Below, piece after piece: positions 23,716 through 34,300 of a stretch of DNA of 64,000 nucleotides. Within the stretch, counting starts at the first letter, position 1; every line of letters starts with the position of its first letter. Below the pieces are notes generated by a model that saw only the letters and a list, made by a program, of their open reading frames with translations, ran no database searches and was not told the origin of the DNA. Position numbers and translations under genes: made by a program. The stretch spans positions 310,001 to 374,000 of the forward strand of contig JAOTON010000951.1 of assembly GCA_034440635.1 (NCBI GenBank), read 5' to 3'. This stretch comes from Lepas anatifera (lineage: Eukaryota > Arthropoda > Thecostraca > Lepadidae).

Positions 23716-24300
23716 CTCAGCTCAAGAAACTCGACAGGGCCACTCAGTCAACAGGGAAGGTATGTGTTTGGGAGAGCGCCCAGCCATACAGGGTTCTCAC
23801 TATAAATTACACCCCCCTCCCTCATCTTCAGCCATCTTTTGTGTTTAATTCTTAGCACAGTGAGGTGGCTCCCTCCAATTTCAACAGGAAGAGCCTCCCT
23901 CTGAGTCGCTGCTGATAGAGTACCCGTTCTTGTTTTTTTAGAGGTGCGCTCAAATCCCGTGGCGGGCTTTCACATTACTTTTAGTCCTACAGCTTGTTCA
24001 TAGATGGCAGGCCGCATGCACAATCGATACCATTCGTCTCGCGGCCGCTTTGCCATCCGGCTTCAGGCCAGTGGGCATCTGTACCGACCCCGAAATCTGG
24101 GGGCCGAAGCATGCAGCGGTGTGCTAGGTGCTGTCTTCAGTTCTCCGTGACGTGAGTGGTGAACCATCTGGCTACTGGGCTCCAGCAGGACTCACTATTC
24201 CCGTAACAGAACGAATTTGACCTGAACGACGCAGCCGTGCACAGCCGCCAGTGTGACCAAATGATACTCTCACAAGTGAATTTGGTATAACTAGTGCAAA
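23716..24300. other. No supported feature
   Basis: Unique sequence of mixed composition with no repeat boundary, domain or splice pair that can be defended. Confidence 0.4.
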
Positions 24301-24630
24301 AGCTTTATTGACGCAAAACAGTGTGCTTGGACGCTGCCAGGCCTGCCTTGAGGCTGGCTGTGTGTCGACCAGGCGGATGCCACAGGCGTGAGACCGGTGC
24401 TGCCGGGAGTGGAGTATTCTCGTGCGCGCCTCGGGAGCAGACGCCTCAGTGCCTTTCACTTGGACGGCAGTGCCGGCCATCTCAAGATGTCGCGCCGTCA
24501 TCACAGAATACGCTGAGGTATGTTGGGCCTCTGCAACAATGGTTGAGTCTCAGGAAAGCTACCTCTTCTGCCGCTGAAAATCTACCGGCGTTGAAAATAT
24601 ATTCAAGTTGGCGAGGGGGAGGTAGGCGCC
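24300..24630. other. GC-rich block, possible exon
   Basis: GC-rich and open on both strands (plus from 24321, minus 24504-24172). On the plus strand a donor-like CTGAG|GTATGT occurs near 24517; on the minus strand a possible acceptor lies nearby and an AATAAA occurs at about 24306-24311. The signals conflict on strand and no domain is recognisable. Confidence 0.25.
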
Positions 24631-24633
24631 GAT

Positions 24634-25471
24634 CTGCAGAAGGTGGCAGGTTTCGACGAGATGTCGTCGGGGTAGCCTCGGGCCAGACCTACCAGCTTAG
24701 GGCAACTTTTGCCAATCTTTAGGACAGGCCAGGAAACCTTGATCCGGACACAGAAGCGCCAAAAAAATAACACAAAATTGGAAACATATCTTGTGATTAT
24801 TGTTTTTTAGTGGCCTACCTCCAGAATAAAGTAAAAAGATATGCCCGATGGAAAGAAAAGACGGCCCCGGCAGCTAAATTTATGCTGCAATTGGGACAGG
24901 ATTTGAGCTGCCCCCAAGACCTCTTTGTGAAGCCTGTCACGTTCTGCAGACTGGGGTAGGGATAGGGATTGCGATGGTGATGTCCTCCTACATGGCAATT
25001 TCTACTCATCGCGTAATCTGGCACGTTCATAATGCACAACAATCGACTTGCAGCCTGAGCAAGAGATACACAATGACTTCACTGGTGGATCTAGGGTCGC
25101 CACTCTGCAGAACGTGGCAGGCTTCTCAACGAGGTGATTGGGGCAGATCAAATCCTGCCCCAATTGGGGCATAAACTTGGTTCCTGGGGCAGAATTTTGT
25201 GTCCACCGGGGCAAAAATTTATTTTATACCTTCAGAAGGCCTCTGAAAACAACATTCACTGTTTATTTTCTGTATGTTCTTTTTCTTCTTTTCGGTGCGT
25301 CTGTGTCCCCTCAGTGTGCCAGTGCTGCTCCAAGTCTGCCCCGGCTCCGAGCGGTTTCTACCCCAAGGTTTCCTTACCTGTCCCAAAGATGGGCAAAAGC
25401 TGTCCCAAACCGGTAGGTCTGTCCAGAGGCTGCCCCTACGAGATCTTGTCGAAACCTACCACCTTCTGCAG
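24634..25471. repeat. Long palindrome, arms about 320-370 bp
   Basis: The left arm 24634-24949 and right arm 25105-25471 align as reverse complements end to end. Both outer ends start CTGCAGAAGGTGG and both inner ends carry CTGCAGAACGTG. In between, ACCTACC, GGGACAGG, ACACAGA, ATAAA and ATCCTG...CAATTG blocks match in order with insertions. Spacer is about 155 bp. It could be a foldback-type element with long TIRs, or an inverted duplication. Confidence 0.7.
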
Positions 25472-25484
25472 ACTGGTCTATGGG

Positions 25485-27275
25485 GAGGGGGAGGGGTAAA
25501 CCGGGAAATTCCCCCAACTCCCCAAGTGTTGAATATTTTCTTTAAAAACATTTTTTCACGATGTTGGGCCTAGTTACTCCCCCCAAATCGTTGGTATGGA
25601 TCCGATCGTGAGTAGCTTTAACGAAGTCCTTCCCTCCTGTCGTGCAAAATTATTGACTGAAGCATGAAATCCTGTTTAAGTCACCCATGGCGGCCTCTCA
25701 GGAGTCATATGTCCAATTACCATTAAAGGGAAATAATCGAAAAAAATTTATTGTGCTTTCTTGCTATTTGAAAAAAAATATTGATTACGATACTGTCAAT
25801 TATTCTTGTATCTTCGGCAAAATTTTTGAGGCCACTCACCTATTATTGAAATATGTTAACGGTACCGGTAAAAGGCTGGAGCCTGCTCTTGTCTCAATGT
25901 TTTCAAAAGCTCTTTAAAGTTTAAAGTAATTGTTTTTGTAATACAAATATATGTTCTCTCAGTTTGCCCTAGAAATGGAACATAAGCTAATTTCTGAAGT
26001 CTTCAGTCGTTTCGTACCTCGGGTCTTCAGTCGTTGTCTACAAAATTCCCTGGATGACGAAACTTTTGCGTGAGATAGGTCATGTGACCCCGGTATGAGA
26101 ACTCCTAGGCTTCCGATTGGTCAATTGTGATTTCTGTGATATTTGTTCTGTGATCTCATTTCTGTGATCTGATCTTCAATTCTGAGTCCTTATAAGTCCT
26201 ATGTTTCTGTTTCAAAAGAGTTTTGGAATGTTGTTTTTCTCAAGTAATTTTTTATGTGATAGTTCGAGGGTCTACACCACTGTTTAAAACAGATATGGCC
26301 TAGTTTTTAGATAAATGAATGGCCATAGCCGAGGCTGCGTTATTCGATCGATAGTGAGAGTTCTTGATAAGTCGTCCAGAAGTGTTAACTTTGAGAGCGA
26401 TTTTAAGGCATTTGGAGGCTGAATTCGCAAAAATAAGAACAGGACTTCTTAAACAAACTTTTGTGATCTTTTGATCTAGCCAATACAAGTTTTCGCGTAT
26501 CTCTCATTAAGGTGACATTAGTCTTCGGAAGTCTGCTATGAGCGCTGGTTGCTCGGAGTTCGAAGTAAGTGCTGATATTTTCTTCCACCCGACCTTCACT
26601 TTGTTTTCAACAAATTTCTGTTCGTAGTAATGGAGAGGTCAGGGCACTGAATAATTCTGCAAAGTAGGGGAAAGTGCCCTTATTACCCACACCTACCGGG
26701 AAAATCGCAATTGCTCCAAGACGTCCGACACCTGGCGGCACTAGAAGCCGTATACATCAGGAAGCGCGACCCATTAATAAATAAGAAGCAGAACGCCAGG
26801 GTAACTCTCCTACTTTTTGAGGGGCCTCGGCTAACGTAGAGTAGTCCCCTCCCCTCACGTGTGCTTTCACTGTAACGTTTAGAATGTATTATGCATTTTC
26901 TCCTTGTCTCGTACTGTATAGATTTCCTTTAAGACAATTAAATCAACTTGAATCTTTCAACTGTGGTGTTAATCGTGGTGCATGTTTGTTTGCCATGCTC
27001 ATATGCATGGGATCTTGTGCGAGACATACAAAATTCAAACCTTGCTTTTTATAACGATTTTTCAACGTACCACAGTCTTGAAAACGTTTATGTTAGATAA
27101 ATGAAACCGGTAGACTTAAGGTGCATTTTGACTTCAATTTCTTCAATATGACATGAATATCGGAAAAATTGTGCCCGAACATAGCAAAGAAAACCGAAAA
27201 CTTATCAGGGACATCGAAAACCTATAAAGAAAACTACAAAAAGCCAAAGCTGCAGTAACGTTCAGCCAAGACTGA

Positions 27276-27278
<3 letters not shown>
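25485..27278. other. No supported feature
   Basis: Unique AT-rich sequence with a few short ORFs lacking domains. No element termini recognised. Confidence 0.4.

Positions 27279-27334
<56 letters not shown>
27279..27334. repeat. (TA)n microsatellite
   Basis: An uninterrupted AT/TA dinucleotide run of about 56 bp. The Tyr/Ile repeat ORF across it is an artefact. Confidence 0.98.
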
Positions 27335-27338
<4 letters not shown>

Positions 27339-27613
27339 TCAATTGCTGAAACTTTTTTTGACCAGACTATTGCGATAACATAAGTTGAGGTCACTTGAAG
27401 TGGTTTAGCGGTTTGACTTAAAACTATGTACACCTCGGGAAAGCTGCAATATGAATCAAGAACAAGCTGCAATAAGTGGGGAAGCGTCCATTTTCCCCGT
27501 TGTCTCCGGCTCAGAAAAGTCAGAAGCTAAGTAGCTCAGGTGGAGGCCGACTTACTAGTCCAATCATGTAATGGACGAATTCAAGTTAAAATATTGAAAA
27601 GCTGTGTTCTTAA

Positions 27614-28024
27614 CACCCGCCCCGGTGTAGCTCCAAGCCACCCTCGCCCCGGTGGTGGTGGAGGGAGTTTCAAATACCCCCCCTCGAACTCGGCTCCTAT
27701 GCAGAATAGCGAAAAAACGCAAAGGCTGATGGATATCCCATCACAATGCATCAAGAAACTACCCGGTCATTTCTTACTCAGGTAAATATTGAGGTCATGA
27801 CAGGTCAAAAAGGTGACCCTGACCTGACCTCATGTCAGGTCAGGGTCGACACCTAATCTAGCACAGTCGATATGATTACCAGTGGATTCGTAATAACAAC
27901 TTAAACGTTAAGGTATCAGATAAAAGCTTTATCATTCTTTCCCGCAAAGTTATTGACCTAAGTCTGAGACCTGCGTAAGTAGCCCCAGATAACCTCTCAG
28001 AGGTCACAGGTCCAAACTTAAAAC
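27614..28024 (-). mobile_element. TTAA-family element, left piece of a split copy
   Basis: TTAA at 27610-27613 is followed by CACCCGCCCCGGTG. The piece matches the left 40% of the full copy at 59371-60529, for example CCCTCGAACTCGGCTCCTAT in both. It stops in the middle of that consensus, at AGGTCACAGGTCCAAACTTA. The consensus resumes at 42619 (ACATGAACAT...ACGAAGGTAT), so this and 42619-43077 are two halves of one element split by the 14.6-kb insertion. Confidence 0.8.
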
Positions 28025-28485
28025 CAGGGGTCTAAAAAGTGAGCTTGTGGTCGCCGACTAAAATCCAAGCTTCTTAGATGGTCGCCGAACCTAATACTAC
28101 ATGTATTACAAAATCGGTCTTAAAAGTGGTATAAATATGGCTATAGGGAATCACTGGCGAGTGCAAGGGGGAAGGTTCCGATAAAATATAGATATAAAAA
28201 ACCTATAAAATATAGATCGGGTTTCTCGATATCGATAACCTAAGCCAGAATCAAGTCATTACCTAAGTGATTTCATGAGATTATAATTCAGTATTAAAGT
28301 CAAACTTATGATCTGAAAGCAACAAAATTATACATGCTGGCTAGGGTGTTTCAGCCCACTATAGTGAAATTTTGTTTGTTTGGAACGAAGTCATATCGAC
28401 TTTCCCCCAGCTCTAGACGTAAAACTGAATCGATTGACACCCTTAAAAGCAAAATAAAAGGGCATTTAGAGGTCGCGCACTTTTA

Positions 28486-28758
28486 TCACCAAAAACCATT
28501 ACACTTGAAAGAGGCGCATTCTTTCTTGGTGCGCTTGGGTAGAGCCCTCCGATGGAGTTCCACCACCCGGAGCAGGTACTGCTTCTGCTTCTCGTCCTTG
28601 ACGAATCCGTTGAACTTCTTGATGAGGGCGATCTCCCTTTCCCACTGTTTTTGTCTTGAGTCGAAAGTTAAAGTCATTGTGGCGTCCCATTTGATATAAT
28701 GATCCTTCGCATATGTAGGAGTATCGCAACAGATTCGACGCATATGTTCTAAATTCAA
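28486..28758 (-). CDS. Unidentified coding-like fragment
   Basis: A 90-codon ORF whose middle, KDHYIKWDATMTLTFDSRQK followed by a basic helical-looking stretch (LIKKFNGFVKDEKQKQYLL), has coding-like composition and GC-rich third positions. Part of it (DHYIKWD..LTF.SRQKQ) is repeated on the opposite strand at 29011-29080. I do not recognise the family. It lies just inside the left end of the 14.6-kb element and might be a remnant of the element's own protein or a captured host exon. The AAG before GATCATT in both copies could be a splice or duplication boundary. Confidence 0.3.
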   Translation of the reverse strand: MNLEHMRRICCDTPTYAKDHYIKWDATMTLTFDSRQKQWEREIALIKKFNGFVKDEKQKQYLLRVVELHRRALPKRTKKECASFKCNGFW

Positions 28759-28905
28759 CGTAAGAACATATTTTAAGGAACATCAAACGATCAAACAATT
28801 ACTGGTCAAACCAAAGGACAGGATAGACAACCGGAAAAACCAGGCCCAGTATACAAGATGGAATGTAATGACTGTCCAAAAATATACATTTGAGAAAGCA
28901 AAAGG

Positions 28906-29130
28906 ATGATGGAAGTCCGACAAGACGAACACCGAAAATCTCGACAAAAACTAATGCGAGAGTCAATTGACGAGAGAGCAGCGGAGGCCACAGCAAAACA
29001 ATCATTCGAAAAGGATCATTATATCAAATGGGACACCACAACGACTTTAACTTTCAACTCAAGACAAAAACAGCGGGAAATAAAAGATGCAATTTACATC
29101 CAAACCACCACGGAACCAAAATGGATATAA
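28906..29130 (+). CDS. Unidentified coding-like fragment, inverted relative of 28486-28758
   Basis: A 74-codon ORF starting ATG ATG, encoding a charged, probably helical N-terminal part (RQDEHRKSRQKLMRESIDER) followed by KDHYIKWDTTTTLTFNSRQK, which matches the minus-strand fragment at 28638-28717. The two copies are about 90% identical over roughly 75 bp and then diverge. Function unknown; it may be a pseudo-exon. Confidence 0.3.
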   Translation: MMEVRQDEHRKSRQKLMRESIDERAAEATAKQSFEKDHYIKWDTTTTLTFNSRQKQREIKDAIYIQTTTEPKWI

Positions 29131-29506
29131 ATATCGGCAAAGTTACCATCTTCTCTGGATTTTTGGACCTCTTAAAACGCCAGCCAAACAAAGAGATTGA
29201 ATTGAAAAATAACACGTGTTTAGAGCTAATAATTCTAAAATGATTCGTCATGTTCATAGCTAAGATTGTTCTTTCAAAGTTTACCCTGTCTTCGTGTTTT
29301 TCGCTTAGTTAGGTTTATGTCATAGTGTTTTCTTCATCTCCCTTGAAAACGGGGGCGGATGCTCCCGAAATCGGTCGGGTTTTATGCTCAGGCTAGTCTT
29401 GTGCAGTAATAAATGTTTTATTTAATTTTAAGAATATTTCAGATGTGAAATAGAAAACCAAGCAAAAGAAAACCAGCGCCAGTATCAGTGTGGAAATGTG
29501 TACATT

Positions 29507-29653
29507 CATAGGCGTAGGAACAGGGGGCAGGGGGCCATAGCCCCCCCCAATATTCTTGATTCTTAACCCTTAACCCTATGGCGTTGACTGGAAAGAAATG
29601 ACTTCCAAATGCACCTTGGCCTCCCCAATATTCTGGACGTTCCTACGCTTATC
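29507..29653. mobile_element. 147-bp hAT-like MITE with 8-bp TSD
   Basis: The left end CATAGGCGTAGGAAC and right end GTTCCTACGCTTATC are inverted with small differences. Exact duplications TGTACATT flank the element (29499-29506 and 29654-29661). It is too short to encode anything. Confidence 0.8.
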
Positions 29654-29829
29654 TGTACATTTGAATACATTTGATAAAAAACTGCAAAAGTGCGCGACCT
29701 CTAAATATTATCGAAATACATGGAAATCTTGCACCGAAGCTTGTAAGCAGATGAGGTTTGAGGGGAACGTCGATATGCGTCAAAATATTGCATTTTGGAA
29801 CAATGAAACACCCTAATGCTGGCCCTTAA

Positions 29830-30390
29830 CCCTAGCCCCGGTGACCAGCATGAATCACCTATGAACCCCCCCTGGTGGGAGGGGGTTAAAAATGACACCC
29901 TCGATCTCGGAAACAAAGAAAGATAGAAGCGGAAAAAGCGATCGAAAGGTCGTCGGAAATGCAGTCAGCGTTACTCCCGGAATTTTTGCGGAAGGTCAAT
30001 ACTGTGGTCACCAGAGGGGGATAATTCATATACGTCAAAATGTATCAAATGCAGTGCTCTATAAAACCTTGCTTATCTCCGTACGCAAAATAATCGGAAC
30101 CACTTTCTCAACGCTATTCGACAGAGCCGGACCAGCTCTTTCACAAAGGCAACATCCATTTTCATATCGGTTCAAAGGCTAGGGCGCAACAGGACACTGA
30201 ATATTGGGGATGTTATCACGTAGCTTCAAGTTATAATAGGAAGAACGCTCGCATTGGGCGTGATATGTCGGACCTAAGAGCCAATGTTGGATAGTGATCA
30301 GTCATTTATACGCACTACGCAGTCATGAATACGTGTCGATAGTGCCCACTAATCTTAGGCTAAGTCTGTTTGGAGGTCAATCGAGGTCAA
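29830..30390 (-). mobile_element. TTAA-family fragment
   Basis: TTAA at 29826-29829 is followed by CCCTAGCCCCGGTG. The next several hundred bases follow the minus-orientation family consensus (CACCAGAGG, ATTGGGGATGTT, GGTCAATCGAGGTCA). The far terminus is not recognisable. Confidence 0.55.
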
Positions 30391-31316
30391 AGATGATACA
30401 CTGCCCGTACACAAGGGCAATTAAATGGGCGCCGAAAGCGGTGGGACGGGGTACCTACGCATCCTCCTGTTGGCCAACCAGGGGGAGGTCTCCCCAAAAT
30501 TTTCGGTTCGTCATTAATGCTGTCAGGTACCAAATATGCTCACAATTCCCCTGCCCCGGTCAGCACAAGCCCGGGTCCGTTCCCCTGTAAAAATTCCGTG
30601 GGAGCGTCCCCAGGCATTAACATTTTCGCCCATCACTTCTATACCAAGCAAGATACAACCATGATTGATGCAAAATTGTTGTTCTCTCATCAATAATGGT
30701 TTTATTTTGTGTCCATCCATGTGAAAAATTGTTAGGCCTTATCTTAGAGACAAATAAAAGGGTTTGCAGCACCTTAAAAAGAGCCTCAGAAACAGTTCCG
30801 ATGTTTCATTTAACTAGAAAAATGTTTTCATGTACATACATGCGTCGTGAAATACTTGTGATCCTTCACCTTGAGGCGTCAGAAATCAGATAAATTCCTG
30901 TAACATTTCAAATAAATAATTCAAACATTATTCATTGGCAACATTTCGTCAGAAGTGCAGTGGAAAATATCAACCATTGCTAAGATGAGGCCCGATTTTC
31001 ACTCCATTGTTGAACATGGTTCTATTCAAAGCAATAGCAATGCTGTCTCTTGGGAATAACCTTGTTTTCTTTCCATGACATCATTCCCATGATAACTATT
31101 TCCAAAGCTCTTAATTGATGCATTTTAGCATTAATAATCAGGACTGAAAAAGTTTCCAGAATAGTTGCTGATGACCTATTTGGACCAGGATTGGGTACTG
31201 AGAAGAATAATTTGCATTTCAGCAACCTGTTCTTTTGTGGTGGACCAGTGACGGATCCAAGGGGGGGCCCAGGGGGCCCGGGCCCCCTTAGCTCCGAAGC
31301 GCCCCAGTAAAGCTCA

Positions 31317-31351
31317 GCTCATATCGGGCGCCGAAGGCGCCCGATATGAGC
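31317..31351. repeat. Perfect 16-bp stem hairpin near the element tip
   Basis: GCTCATATCGGGCGCC, loop GAA, then the exact reverse complement. It lies about 70 bp inside the left end of the 8.28-kb element. Subterminal hairpins can take part in end recognition, but no function is shown. Confidence 0.9.
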
Positions 31352-31359
31352 GGCGCGCC

Positions 31360-34300
31360 TGTACCCATTTCGTGCGCCAAGGTGGTAGATACCACTTATT
31401 CCACTTGAATGAACACATACTCCTTAAAACCATGGCAAAACGCCCCTGCCCAAACACTAGACGCCTTTACTGGTCTTTTGCGCCCCCGTAAAATGTTGAA
31501 GATGAAATTTAGAAAGATAACAAAAGCGCCCCGGCAAAGAAAAGGCGCCGCTAGATAGCAAGATTGCGCCATGGGGAACTAATGCACCCCTGAGTAGCCT
31601 AGGCGCCCCCTGGATGAAGCGCCCTACGGATACCATATGCGCCCTTGGCTAGGAAAGGCGCCCCTGGGCAGCAAAGGCAAATCTTGGTAGCATAGGTGAA
31701 CTGGACAGCATAAGCGCCCCTTAGATAGAAATAGGCGCTTTAGGAAAATAAAATGCTCACCTTGGATAGAAAAAGGCGCCCTTTGATAGCCTAGGCGCCC
31801 ACTGGAAAAAGCGCCCTACGGATGCCATTTGTCATATGCACCCTTGGATAGCAAAGGCGCCCCTGGACAGCAAAGGCGCCCCTGGGTAGCAAAGGCGCCC
31901 CTAGGAAGGCACCCCTTCGATAGAAACCCGCCTTTGGATAGCCTAGGCGCCCCCTGGATGAAGCGAACTACGGATATCATATGCGCCCTTGGCTAGGAAA
32001 GGCGCCCCTGGGCAGCAAAGGCAAATCTTGGTAACATAGGTACCCCGGACAGCATAAGCGCCCCTTAGATAGAAGTAGGCGCTTTAGGAAAATAAAATGC
32101 TCACCTTGGGTAGAAAAAGGTGCCCTTTGATAGCCTAGGCGCCCACTGGAAAAGCGCCCTAAGGATGTCATATGCACCTTTGGATAGCAAAGGCGCCCCT
32201 GGACAGCAAAGACAACCCTGGATAACACAAGTGCTGTGGACAGCAAAGGCGCCCCTAGGACGGCAGCCCTTCGATAGAAAAGCCGCCTTTGTATAGCCTA
32301 GGCGCCCCCTGGATGAAGCGCCCTACGGATATCATATGCGCCCTTGGCTAGGAAAGGCGCCCCTGGGCTGCAAAGGCAAATCTTGGTAACATAGGTGCCC
32401 AGGACAGCATAAGCGCCCCTTAGATAGAAAAAGGCGCTTTAGAAAATACAATGCTCACCTTGGGTAGAAAAAGGCGCCCTTTGATAGCCTAGGCGCCCAC
32501 TGGAAAAAGCGCCCTACGGATGTCATATGCACCCTTGGATAGCAAAGGCGCCCCTGGACAGCAAAGACAACCCTAAGTGCTGTGGACAGCAAAGGCGCCC
32601 CTGGGTAGCAAAGGCGCCCCTAGGAAGGCACCCCTTCGATAGAAAAACCGCCTTTAGATAGCCTAGGCGCCCCCTGGATAAAGCGCCCTACGGATACTAT
32701 ATGCGCCCTTGGCTAGGAAAGGCGCCCCTGGGCAGAAAAAGCAAATATTGGTAACATAGGTGCCCTGGACAGCATAAGCGCCCCTTAGATAGAAATAGAC
32801 GCTTTAGGAAAATAAAACGCTCACCTTGGGTAGAAAAAGGCGCCCTTTGATAGCCTAGGCGCCTACTGGAAAAAGCGCCCTACGGATGCCATATGCACCC
32901 TTGTATAGCAAAGGCGCCCCTGGATAGCAAAGAAAACCCTAGATAATACAAGTGCTGTGGATAGCAAAGGCACCCCTGGGTAGCAAAGGCGCCCCTAGGA
33001 AGGCACCCCTTCGATAGAAAATCCGCCTTTGGGTAGCCTAGGCGCCCACTGGATGAAGCGCCCTACGGATATAATATGCGCCCTTGGCTAGGAAAGGCGC
33101 CCCTGGGCAGTAAAGGCAAATCTTGGTAACATAGGTGCCCTGGGCAGCATAAGCGCCCCTTAGATAGAAATAGGCGCTTTAGGAAAATAAAATGCTCACC
33201 TTGGGTAGAAAAGGCGCCCTTTTATAGCCTAGGCGCCCACTGGAAAAAGCGCCTACGGATGTCATATGCACCCTTGGATAGCAAAGGCGCCCCTGGACAG
33301 CAAAGACAACCCTAAGTGCTGTGGACAGCAAAGGCGCCCCTGGGTAGCAAAGGCGCCCCTAGGAAGGCACCCCTTCGATAGAAAAACCGCCTTTAGATAG
33401 CCTAGGCGCCCCCTGGATGAAGCGCCCTACGGATACTATATGCGCCCTTGGCTAGGAAAGGCGCCCCTGGGCAGAAAAAAGCAAATATTGGTAACATAGG
33501 TGCCCTGGACAGCATAAGCGCCCCTTAGATAGAAATAGACGCTTTAGGAAAATAAAACGCTCACCTTGGGTAGAAAAAGGCGCCCTTTGATAGCCTAGGC
33601 GCCTACTGGAAAAGCGCCCTACGGATGCCATATGCACCCTTGTATAGCAAAGGCGCCCCTGGATAGCAAAGAAAACCCTAGATAACACAAGTGCTGTGGA
33701 TAGCAAAGGCACCCCTGGGTAGCAAAGGCGCCCCTAGGAAGGCACCCCTTCGATAGAAAATCCGCCTTTGGATAGCCTAGGCGCCCACTGGATGAAGCGC
33801 CCTACGGATATAATATGCGCCCTTGGCTAGGAAAGGCGCCCCTGGGCAGTAAAGGCAAATCTTGGTAACATAGGTGCCCTGGGCAGCATAAGCGCCCCTT
33901 AGATAGAAATAGGCGCTTTAGGAAAATAAAATGCTCACCTTGGGTAGAAAAGGCGCCCTTTTATAGCCTAGGCACCCACTGGAAAAAGCGCCTACGGATG
34001 TCATATGCACCCTTGGATAGCAAAGGCGCCCCTGGACAGCAAATACAACCCTGGATAACACAAGTGCCGTGGACAGCAAAGGCGCCCCTGGGTAGCAAAG
34101 GCGCCCCTAGGAAGGCACCCCTTCGATAGAAAAGCCGCCTTTGGATAGCCTAGACGCCCCTGGATAAACTAGGAGCCCGAGAAGGAAAACGAGCGCCCCA
34201 CTGGGAAGTACAGGCGCCCTCTGTATAACATAGATGTCCCTTATCCACCTTCAGCTGCCCTGCATTGGAGCAGCGCCCCCAAGACCAAAGGCGCCCCTGG

